Positions 1-6,588 of a DNA stretch of 13,779 bases are shown one piece after another; the stretch's first letter is position 1, and the number at the start of each line of letters is the position of its first letter. Source of the stretch: an uncultured Saprospiraceae bacterium (GTDB lineage: Bacteria > Bacteroidota > Bacteroidia > Chitinophagales > Saprospiraceae); NCBI GenBank assembly GCA_934699305.1, contig CAKUWM010000047.1:1-13779 (forward strand), in the 5' to 3' direction. The notes under the pieces were generated by a model that saw nothing but the letters and a program-made list of their open reading frames with translations, did no database searches and had not been told where the DNA came from. Made by a program: the position numbers and the translations under genes.

Positions 1-16
1 GACCACTACCTTGTGA

Positions 17-427
17 AAGCCATACTCAGGCAAAGATTGTCAACTATTTACTTGGGAGGGATCAAGAAACGAAAGAAATGGAACACTGACATTTACAGCT
101 AAGTTTGCAGGTGGAGACATTGTAAAAACAGTCAAGATTAATCAGCTTAAGCAAAGATCGGAGGAGTCAGTCAATCAGGTGAAAGTTTTCCCTAATCCTG
201 CATCCAAAAACTTAAATGTTCAGTTGAGTTCAAGAAACGAATCTCTATTGCAGATTACGCTTGTTTCAACAGACGGTAAAGCTGTAAAATATTTCGAAAA
301 AGGAAAATCTCTCATCGGTGATTATAGTAAAGAGTTTGATGTGACGGGCATTTCCAATGGTTATTATACGCTTATAATGCAATATGACAATCAAGTCAAA
401 AGAGAAAAAATTATCATTATTCAATAA
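17..427 (+). CDS. C-terminal part of a T9SS-secreted protein (partial, 5' end not intact in window)
   Basis: This is the C-terminal end of a secreted protein. The last 82 residues form a type A T9SS sorting domain: a VFPNPASKNLNVQL start, then beta-strand pairs with ITLVSTDGK and NGYYTLIM, and a basic end KREKIIIIQ. In this family the domain directs export through the outer membrane by the type IX secretion system and is then removed. Just before it, a stretch containing GTLTFTAKFAGGDIVKTV looks like the end of an Ig-like beta-sandwich. The frame stays open back to position 17, but TGA stands in frame at 14-16 and there is no ATG or TTG between it and the GTG at 179. That GTG encodes the Val of the sorting motif and is not a credible start. 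Either the gene is frameshifted near the edge or the window begins just past a damaged or misread site. The cargo type is unknown. Confidence 0.75.
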   Translation, partial: KPYSGKDCQLFTWEGSRNERNGTLTFTAKFAGGDIVKTVKINQLKQRSEESVNQVKVFPNPASKNLNVQLSSRNESLLQITLVSTDGKAVKYFEKGKSLIGDYSKEFDVTGISNGYYTLIMQYDNQVKREKIIIIQ

Positions 428-465
428 CACACTATCGCCTTTTTTAAAGCATAAAATTTATTATT

Positions 466-1338
466 ATGAAAAATATTATAATTCTAATATTCATTGTAGC
501 ATGCGGAATTCCTGCTACGGCTCAAGTTTATATCGGGGCAAAATTGGGCTTGGCTCCCTCTATGATGAGCTACCAATCGTTGGCGAGCCACAAAAGCCAA
601 CCATCATGGTTAAACCCTATAGCAGGTGTTATGGCTGAAATACCCATTGTGTATGGTTTCTCCATCCAGCCTGAAGTACAGTTTGTTACCAGAGGTTCTT
701 ATTTGAAAGCTTACCGTACCGGGGATAAGGCTAAAGCTGTTATCAAAGAAGGGGATTACTTCTCAGACTATTCCCTCGATAATCTGGCTAAAGCAGAAGA
801 TAGGGACAACGGCTTTGCCGAACAAACAGAGCAATTTAAGTTGCCTAATCTTTATGAAAATATCAGTGTCAAACTTAACTATATCGAAGCACATCTCATG
901 TTTAAATATGAATTTATGGGCGGTGGCAATGGTGTTTACATAGAGTTGGGGCCCTATTATTCCATGGGTATAAGCTCTAAGGGAAAGAGTACCCTTGTCA
1001 ATCCCGAAGGAAAGAAAACATCTGCTACTCAATTGACGGCTATTGATGCTTCGTTGACAGAAAACTATACCGATCTAATCAAGTCTTATACGAAGGATTA
1101 TTACCTGGACTTTAAACCCATGAAAGGAGATAAGAAAGATTTTACGTATAAAAAGTCTGATTTGGGATTAGCCGTCGGAGCCGGACTTTATAAAGACCTT
1201 GATTTTGGACGATTATACTTTGATGCACGATTACTATGGGGTTTGAGTAATTTAAATGGAAAGGCTAATACAAGCTCGACCATCAAAAGTCGTTCATTAC
1301 AACTTTCAATTACCTACTTGATCCCATTGGGAGGCTAA
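466..1338 (+). CDS. Outer-membrane beta-barrel protein with signal peptide
   Basis: A 290-residue protein that begins with a signal peptide, MKNIIILIFIVACGIPATAQ, ending in an ATAQ cleavage site followed by VYIGAKLGL. The rest is glycine- and aromatic-rich with alternating polar/hydrophobic strands (for example VYIELGPYYSMGISSKGKS, LGLAVGAGLYKDLDFGRLYF, LQLSITYLIPLGG). This is the look of the PorT/OmpA-type outer-membrane barrel proteins common in Bacteroidota. A longer, charged segment at about residues 80-135 may be an extended loop. The product should sit in the outer membrane; no enzymatic motif is seen. It starts 38 bases after the T9SS gene and ends 23 bases before the zinc-ribbon/FHA gene, so it is probably the first member of the kinase operon or bridges it to the upstream gene. 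Its specific role is unknown; it may be the outer-membrane part of the machine encoded downstream. Confidence 0.8.
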   Translation: MKNIIILIFIVACGIPATAQVYIGAKLGLAPSMMSYQSLASHKSQPSWLNPIAGVMAEIPIVYGFSIQPEVQFVTRGSYLKAYRTGDKAKAVIKEGDYFSDYSLDNLAKAEDRDNGFAEQTEQFKLPNLYENISVKLNYIEAHLMFKYEFMGGGNGVYIELGPYYSMGISSKGKSTLVNPEGKKTSATQLTAIDASLTENYTDLIKSYTKDYYLDFKPMKGDKKDFTYKKSDLGLAVGAGLYKDLDFGRLYFDARLLWGLSNLNGKANTSSTIKSRSLQLSITYLIPLGG

Positions 1339-1361
1339 TATTTATCTATAATCTTTTTATC

Positions 1362-1691
1362 ATGAAATGTAAAAACTGCGGGACACACAATAGTGATCAG
1401 GCTTTAAAGTGTCAAAACTGTAATGCCCCCTTAGATGGTTCGATGGTAGAAAGCCGCAACCCGACTTCTAAAAACCATGGAATGGTAGTGTGCAAAAACT
1501 GTAAGACTAGTAATCCGAGTGATGCCCTCAAATGCAGGAATTGCAATGCTCCATTAGACGGTTCAATGGTGGCAGAAGCCAAGGCTAAGACTATCCCGGG
1601 ACAGGTATTGTGTAAAAATTGTAAAAGTGCCAATCCGGCAGATGCCCTCAAGTGTATGAACTGTAATGCTCCTTTGGACGGGTCGATGGCA
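1362..1691 (+). repeat. Three tandem zinc-ribbon coding repeats
   Basis: Three in-frame repeats at 1362-1448, 1485-1571 and 1605-1691, with a period of about 120-123 bases, encode CKNC-x(10)-CxNCNAPLDGSM. The peptide CNAPLDGSM is identical in all three, yet the codons differ at many third positions (for example gcc/gct/gct, ccc/cca/cct, tta/tta/ttg, gat/gac/gac, ggt/ggt/ggg). The repeats are therefore old duplications kept similar by selection on the protein, not a recent DNA expansion. A fourth, diverged ribbon lies at 1788-1841 and lacks the NAPLDGSM tail. Confidence 0.85.
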
Positions 1692-2258
1692 ATACAACAC
1701 GACAAGAAAAAGACACCGATTGAAAAATCCGGAAAGATTGACAAATCAACAACTTCCATACATCATAGTGCAGATAAGCAGCGTGTTTGCCCACATTGTT
1801 CATACCCCAATCAAGCCACAGCTGTTGCCTGTGTGAGATGCCACACTTCCCTTAATATCGATAAAACACCGACGCCCAAGGCAATTGTAGAAGGCCCAAT
1901 TAAGCCTGCTAAAAATAAGGAGGCGATGGGGCTTACCGTCAATCCTTGGGCTGAACAACCAATAACTCCCGACAAGTATCATCTTATCCCATTAAAGAGT
2001 GATTTTACTGCATCGGGAGCACCTATTCACTTAAAGGAAGGTAATAATAATTTGAATAGGGCGAATCTCGATCCCGGCAATACATCCATCACCTCCAACA
2101 GTCAAGCTGTAATAAAGCATGCCGGAGAAAAATGGATACTCGAAGATACAAGTTCCATGAAGACCACCTTTGTCAAGGTCAATGGTCCAACTGACTTGAA
2201 TGACGGCGATATCATATTGATGGGAAACAAATTATTCCGATTTTCGAAAGAATCATGA
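1362..2258 (+). CDS. Multi-zinc-ribbon protein with C-terminal FHA-like domain
   Basis: A 298-residue protein with no signal peptide or membrane segment, so cytoplasmic. It holds four CxxC-x(10)-CxxC zinc ribbons: Cys 3/6/17/20, 44/47/58/61, 84/87/98/101, and a diverged one at 143/146/157/160. The first three are near-identical repeats, each followed by NAPLDGSM. Residues about 213-296 resemble a forkhead-associated (FHA) domain: a strand with LNR near 231-233, S245 followed by NSQA where FHA domains carry SRxHA, WILED before SSMKTTF, then LNDGDIILMGNKLFRF. The Arg/His of the SRxHA motif and the Asn/Gly of NGT are replaced, so phosphothreonine binding may be altered or lost. The stop overlaps the start of the kinase gene by 4 bases (ATGA), indicating translational coupling. 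It is likely an adaptor for the kinase; zinc binding is predicted from the Cys spacing only. The binding partner is unknown. Confidence 0.8.
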   Translation: MKCKNCGTHNSDQALKCQNCNAPLDGSMVESRNPTSKNHGMVVCKNCKTSNPSDALKCRNCNAPLDGSMVAEAKAKTIPGQVLCKNCKSANPADALKCMNCNAPLDGSMAIQHDKKKTPIEKSGKIDKSTTSIHHSADKQRVCPHCSYPNQATAVACVRCHTSLNIDKTPTPKAIVEGPIKPAKNKEAMGLTVNPWAEQPITPDKYHLIPLKSDFTASGAPIHLKEGNNNLNRANLDPGNTSITSNSQAVIKHAGEKWILEDTSSMKTTFVKVNGPTDLNDGDIILMGNKLFRFSKES

Positions 2259-3508
2259 GCACCATTCAACATATATCCGAACAATCCGGCATCAATATCT
2301 TAAACAACCTGCAAAATGTTGGAGAATATAGTCTGGGAGCCGTCCTGGGCGAAGGAAGGTTTGGAATTGTGTTTAAAGGTAATCATATTCATTCGGGTGA
2401 AGATGTTGCCATCAAATTTTTAAAAATATGGTCAGTGCCGGATCATGCACGACCTAATTTAAAAAGGCGGTTTGAATTGGAATTTGAAACCGGACAAATC
2501 AAGAGTGACTTTTTGATAAACTCAATAAAGATGGATCAGATAGATGGGATTCCATACTTTGTCATGGATTTTTGCTCCGGAGGCAACTTAGAACGGCTTC
2601 TTCAATCGAATGCATCGGAAGAAAGAAAAACACGCATTGCAGAAAATATTTTATATGGACTGCATGATTTGCATCGAAATGGAAAGATCCATAGAGACCT
2701 TAAACCGGAGAATGTACTTTTTGATAATCTTGGAAATCCACGGTTGACCGATTTTGGTATATCAGGGCATATCAATATTCAGTTAACCGTGGTTAACAAT
2801 GACGATAAGCCGGAACAGGTGTTTGGGAGTTATGCTTACATGGCCCCCGAACAACTTTCTCCAACAAAGCGCAAAAACACACTGCTTCCGACTATAGATA
2901 TATTCTCATTTGGTGTTGTTTGCTTTGAGTTGATGACCGGTAAGTTGCCATTCGGCCCGTGGAATCACTTCGATGATATTGATCCGTATATACGAAGGGC
3001 GGCGGCAGGAGATCATGATGAACTGGAAGATTATATTGACCCTCTTTGGAGACATATAATTCACAAGTGTCTCATAGCAGATAGGGAACAACGGTTTCAA
3101 AACATTGGTGAAATATTATCCTTGTTAAATCCGGACAATAGAAATATTAATCAGGTAGTGAATACAACATTCTCTTTACAGATACTGGATGGTGAAGAGT
3201 TTGGACGTATTTATCCGGCTACAGTACAAAGCATTTTGAGAATGGGGCGAGAGTCCGATGCCACAGACAATGAAATAGCATTACAAGAGACCATTTCCAA
3301 TTACATCTCAAGAAGACATGCAACATTTGAAAATATTGAAGGCGAAGTCTATATCAGAGATGGACAGTGGGATGATTCACAAGGTATATGGTGTAAGTCC
3401 AAAAATGGAACGTATGTCAATGGTATTAAAATAAATCCGAATGATGGCCTAAAATTATATAGAGACGATATCATAACCATAGGAAACACATCGATTAAAA
3501 TTTTTTAA
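2255..3508 (+). CDS. Cytoplasmic Hanks-type Ser/Thr protein kinase with C-terminal FHA domain
   Basis: A 417-residue kinase that phosphorylates Ser/Thr on proteins using ATP. All main Hanks motifs are present: glycine loop LGEGRFGIV at 31-39, VAIK with Lys54, HRDLKPEN with catalytic Asp148 and Asn153, DFG at 166-168 and APE at 197-199. The HRD arginine marks an RD kinase, a type usually switched on by activation-loop phosphorylation. After the kinase fold (about 25-290), residues about 305-417 form an FHA domain with GR at 331-332, SRRHA at 352-356 and NGTYVNG at 384-390, so its phosphothreonine-binding residues look intact. There is no membrane segment, so it acts in the cytoplasm. The start overlaps the upstream gene by 4 bases. 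The FHA domain may recruit autophosphorylated kinase, the second kinase, or phosphorylated channel subunits. Substrates are not known; the neighbouring adaptor and motor proteins are the first candidates (inference). Confidence 0.93.
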   Translation: MSTIQHISEQSGINILNNLQNVGEYSLGAVLGEGRFGIVFKGNHIHSGEDVAIKFLKIWSVPDHARPNLKRRFELEFETGQIKSDFLINSIKMDQIDGIPYFVMDFCSGGNLERLLQSNASEERKTRIAENILYGLHDLHRNGKIHRDLKPENVLFDNLGNPRLTDFGISGHINIQLTVVNNDDKPEQVFGSYAYMAPEQLSPTKRKNTLLPTIDIFSFGVVCFELMTGKLPFGPWNHFDDIDPYIRRAAAGDHDELEDYIDPLWRHIIHKCLIADREQRFQNIGEILSLLNPDNRNINQVVNTTFSLQILDGEEFGRIYPATVQSILRMGRESDATDNEIALQETISNYISRRHATFENIEGEVYIRDGQWDDSQGIWCKSKNGTYVNGIKINPNDGLKLYRDDIITIGNTSIKIF

Positions 3509-3527
3509 CCCTTAATTAATTCATATC

Positions 3528-4514
3528 ATGCGTAGAGCAAAAGAAATACACTTAGTCAATATTTCCTTTATTGATATGCTTGCAGGTGCATTAGGAGCGA
3601 CGATAATATTGTTTATTATTGTGCCTAAAGTGTCCTTTGCAGACTTAGACAAGTTGAAGTCTATAGATTCATTGTCCGTCAATAAAGCTAATATGGATAG
3701 CGTTATTGCCAATCTACAATCCGTTGTGCCTGTCAATGACTATCAGGACTTGATTAATAGTTCGGCAAGTCTTCAAGCCGCCATCGAAACACTCAAGTCT
3801 AATGTCGCGACTATCCAGAGCCAGCTTAAAGTTAAGACAGACCAATATAATAGTGTGGCTCAAAAATATGACAGGGCGATGGCAACAATTCGCTCATTGG
3901 AGAATCAACTTAAAGCAGCACCGAGCCCCGAACAATATAAAAAACTGGCTGCGGAGCTGGAGGCTGCCAAGAAAAAAATTGCCAACCCAATGTCGGTACA
4001 GAAAACGGCCACAACCCCGACAACACAACCTCCCCCTACGGCTGCCAAGCCTGATGCTACGCCCGGAAAAGGCGATGCCATCTTCGGCATAGATCCTCCT
4101 CTCACTATTATGATTAATTGGGAAGACAAGAATGATCGCGTACATCTATATATGAGACAAGCGGGGACCAACAACTGGGTATTCTATCAAACTAAACGAC
4201 GTCGTGCCGCTTTCGGCACCTGGGATAATAGCCTTCGTAAATTAACCCAGAAACCCTTTGAAGCCATCGTTCAGAGAGAGGCACTCGTACCCGGAACGTA
4301 TGAGATCTATGCCCAACCGGACAGAGCAGAGAAAGGTAGCGTAGATGTCTCCGGATTCATAGCAATGAAAGTTGGCGACAAACCCATTAAAAAATACAAT
4401 ATAACACCCAAAAACTTTGCGGTATCAAAGCCACCTTATTCACATAGTGGAGGAGAAACACTCTTGGGTGTACTTACTGTTACAGCAGACGATATTATCT
4501 GGGAACCAAAATAA
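3528..4514 (+). CDS. MotB/ExbD-like single-pass anchor protein with coiled coil and unknown C-terminal domain
   Basis: A 328-residue inner-membrane protein. A short basic N-terminus (MRRAKEIHLV) is followed by one membrane helix at about 12-33, NISFIDMLAGALGATIILFI. The SFIDML pattern with Asp16 at the start of the helix matches the proton-carrying Asp of ExbD, TolR and MotB, and the next gene encodes an ExbB/MotA-like partner; together these support the assignment. The rest should be periplasmic: a coiled-coil-prone helix at about 75-150, a Pro/Thr-rich linker at about 153-182, and a beta-rich domain at about 185-328 with PLTIMINWED, NRVHLYMR-like strands and PGTYEIYAQPD. I do not recognise this last domain; it is neither an OmpA-type peptidoglycan-binding domain nor the short ExbD periplasmic domain. 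It lies 19 bases after the kinase gene and 38 before the channel gene. Its function as a motor subunit is inferred. Confidence 0.72.
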   Translation: MRRAKEIHLVNISFIDMLAGALGATIILFIIVPKVSFADLDKLKSIDSLSVNKANMDSVIANLQSVVPVNDYQDLINSSASLQAAIETLKSNVATIQSQLKVKTDQYNSVAQKYDRAMATIRSLENQLKAAPSPEQYKKLAAELEAAKKKIANPMSVQKTATTPTTQPPPTAAKPDATPGKGDAIFGIDPPLTIMINWEDKNDRVHLYMRQAGTNNWVFYQTKRRRAAFGTWDNSLRKLTQKPFEAIVQREALVPGTYEIYAQPDRAEKGSVDVSGFIAMKVGDKPIKKYNITPKNFAVSKPPYSHSGGETLLGVLTVTADDIIWEPK

Positions 4515-4552
4515 ATGCACAATTTTTCTAAAACTTTTAAAACTTTATAACA

Positions 4553-5290
4553 ATGAATACAAGATTAGCAAACCTCATCCTGACAGTTATTATTACCATT
4601 GCGCTAGGCCTCATCTTGACTATTTCCTACTCCTATGCACCTAACCGCATCCTTAAATTGTTAGGCGGGGAAGTGCCACATGGTCTCATACAGCTTGCCA
4701 CTTACTTCTTCTTTTTCTATGGAATGCTCGAGGTGCTTAGGTTTAATCGGTATGTTGAAAATCAAAACAAAGGGTTGTCCCTTGGACTCCTTCCGGAAAA
4801 AGAACAGTTTGTTCTCTCCGCTGATGAAGTCAACGACATTAAATTGAAAATGGTCGAAATGGAGAAAAACAATCCTTATCTTATCATCGATATGATAAAG
4901 AAAGCGTGTACTAAAATTAGGTCCAATAAAAGTGTAAGTGAATCCCTTGATATCGTATCCGCCCAGACAGATATCAATCTTAGGAATACCGATTCTGAAC
5001 AGAATCTTGTAAAGTACTTTGCATGGGCATGTCAATCAATAGGCTTGGTTGGAACAGTCTTAGGTATAGGTGCATCACTCAACGCTGCTAACCAAATAAG
5101 CAGCCAGGAAGGCATTGATTATGTTACAGGGCTTTTGGGCGTTTCTTTCGATAGTACATTGCTGGCATTGGTACTTAGTATTATTTTGATGTATGCATAT
5201 AGCCTTGTGTCAGAAAAAATTGACAAACTCCATTCTGACAATCAGAATTACGTAATAGAAAACCTGATTAATAGAATTTATAGCAAATAA
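4553..5290 (+). CDS. MotA/TolQ/ExbB-family proton channel protein
   Basis: A 245-residue membrane protein of the MotA/TolQ/ExbB superfamily, which forms a pentameric ring around two copies of an ExbD/MotB-type partner and converts ion flow into movement or force. Membrane helices are visible at about 6-26 and 44-62, then after a cytoplasmic segment (65-150) at about 155-177 and 197-219. The two family hallmarks are in the last pair: QSIGLVGTVLGIGASL at 161-176, and GVSFDSTLLALVLSI at 196-210, where Ser201/Thr202 occupy the place of the channel-lining Thr/Ser. A charged amphipathic tail at 220-245 follows. Most known pairs are encoded channel first, anchor second; here the anchor gene comes first. 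The gene sits between the two kinases and next to the phosphatase. The ion (proton or sodium) cannot be decided from sequence. Confidence 0.85.
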   Translation: MNTRLANLILTVIITIALGLILTISYSYAPNRILKLLGGEVPHGLIQLATYFFFFYGMLEVLRFNRYVENQNKGLSLGLLPEKEQFVLSADEVNDIKLKMVEMEKNNPYLIIDMIKKACTKIRSNKSVSESLDIVSAQTDINLRNTDSEQNLVKYFAWACQSIGLVGTVLGIGASLNAANQISSQEGIDYVTGLLGVSFDSTLLALVLSIILMYAYSLVSEKIDKLHSDNQNYVIENLINRIYSK

Positions 5291-5307
5291 CCGTAAAACC
5301 ACTCAAG

Positions 5308-6588
5308 GTGCTGTTTCAATTCGATACTCTAACCGATATCGGGAGTAGCCGTACAATTCAACAAGATAATATCTTGGCTATTCCCCAGCTGTTGCATGAT
5401 AATCATACTGCGACAGACAATCAGTTCTATGATGATGCCAATGGGGCACTATTTGTAGTGGCTGATGGTATGGGCGGTGGACCACATGGAGAATATGCAT
5501 CTTTCATCGTTGTTGAAAGTATTCAGGAATATGTTGTGAAGAATAAAATGCTATTAAATGGTGACATTTATTCACTTATTTATGGTGCAATTCAATATGC
5601 TAATCAACGTATTTTAAATCACCTTAAAAGCCATCCTGAAGACCAAAGCATGGGATCTACGGTTGTTATTGGCCTACTTTATCACAATGTTATTCATTTG
5701 GGTTGGGTAGGAGATAGTAGATGTTATCATGTTGTGGATCACCGGCTAATCCAGTTGACCCACGACCATTCATTGGTTCAGTCATTAGTGGATGAGGGAA
5801 GTATTACAGAAGAAGAAGCATTTGACCATCCGCGCCGAAATATCATTCAGCAAAGCCTTGGTATGCCGGAAGTGATTCCTTCCTATGAAAGGTATTCGGT
5901 TCAAGCCGATCAGAAATTGATCTTTTGTTCAGATGGACTCAACTCAATGATTCGTGATAGTGAAATATTGTCTATTGCTGACATGAATATCCCTGTCACA
6001 GAGATTGTTACCAATTTAGTAGCTGCCGCAAATGACGCCGGAGGACACGACAATATTTCTTGTATTGGTGTAAATCTTTTTTCTTCGCCGAGAGGGCAAA
6101 AGAGTAATTTTAGAAAAGGAGATAGTGCCGTAACTAAATCTACATCAAAGAAAACAATTCCGGTAACCTTGCTATTGCTTTGTTTTGTATTGATATTATC
6201 TTTCGTCTTGGTTGTCCGTTTTTTATCTCAATCAAATAATAGTGAAGCTAAAATCGCCAATAAAGCACCAATAATTCCTTTGGATAAAAATGCCGATACC
6301 TCTTTTTCACAAGATGTCCGTGTTGGCTCCAAGTCTGAATCATCCACGCCTATTGATGGAGACTACTTTATTCGGGTAAAGGTCTTTTCCGATAGTATCC
6401 CTGCCGTACACTTTCTTAAAGAAGTTCAATTGTCAATGCCTCAACTCACTTTTTATTTGAATCATCCTTCTAATGGTTTGTTTGAGATAGTCACACAAAG
6501 TTTTCCGGATAAGAAATCTGCTAACAGACATCTTGGTTTGATAAAATACCCGGAAGCAGTAGTCATTTTTAAAAACAATAAAGAGTGA
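5308..6588 (+). CDS. Membrane PP2C-type Ser/Thr phosphatase with SPOR-like periplasmic domain
   Basis: A 426-residue metal-dependent (PPM/PP2C) protein phosphatase that would reverse the action of the flanking kinases. Motifs: QQDN at 18-21, VADGMGG at 51-57 (Asp53 a metal ligand), GSTV at 116-119, WVGDSR at 133-138, HDHSLV at 152-157, FCSDGL at 206-211 and GGHDN at 245-249 (Asp248 a metal ligand). The catalytic domain ends near 258. A basic linker leads to a single membrane helix at about 284-307, placing the enzyme in the cytoplasm. The periplasmic tail ends in a domain at 352-421 with the pattern of SPOR domains: YFIRVKVFSD, a helix, a central pair with GLFEIVTQSFPDKKSANRHL, and a final EAVVIF strand. 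SPOR domains bind peptidoglycan lacking stem peptides. GTG at 5308 is chosen because the PP2C N-terminal strand (MLFQFDTLTDIG) begins there. The 3' end overlaps the next kinase by 4 bases. Confidence 0.9.
   Translation: MLFQFDTLTDIGSSRTIQQDNILAIPQLLHDNHTATDNQFYDDANGALFVVADGMGGGPHGEYASFIVVESIQEYVVKNKMLLNGDIYSLIYGAIQYANQRILNHLKSHPEDQSMGSTVVIGLLYHNVIHLGWVGDSRCYHVVDHRLIQLTHDHSLVQSLVDEGSITEEEAFDHPRRNIIQQSLGMPEVIPSYERYSVQADQKLIFCSDGLNSMIRDSEILSIADMNIPVTEIVTNLVAAANDAGGHDNISCIGVNLFSSPRGQKSNFRKGDSAVTKSTSKKTIPVTLLLLCFVLILSFVLVVRFLSQSNNSEAKIANKAPIIPLDKNADTSFSQDVRVGSKSESSTPIDGDYFIRVKVFSDSIPAVHFLKEVQLSMPQLTFYLNHPSNGLFEIVTQSFPDKKSANRHLGLIKYPEAVVIFKNNKE

Noticed and set aside
1412..1759. Open frame of 115 codons on the minus strand across the zinc-ribbon repeats
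   Set aside because: It mirrors the repeated ribbon sequence on the other strand, and the plus-strand cysteine pattern with synonymous variation shows which strand is coding.
3894..4174. Two overlapping minus-strand frames within the anchor gene
   Set aside because: They are antisense to the Pro/Thr-rich linker and following domain, show no recognisable motif, and the plus-strand gene is well supported.
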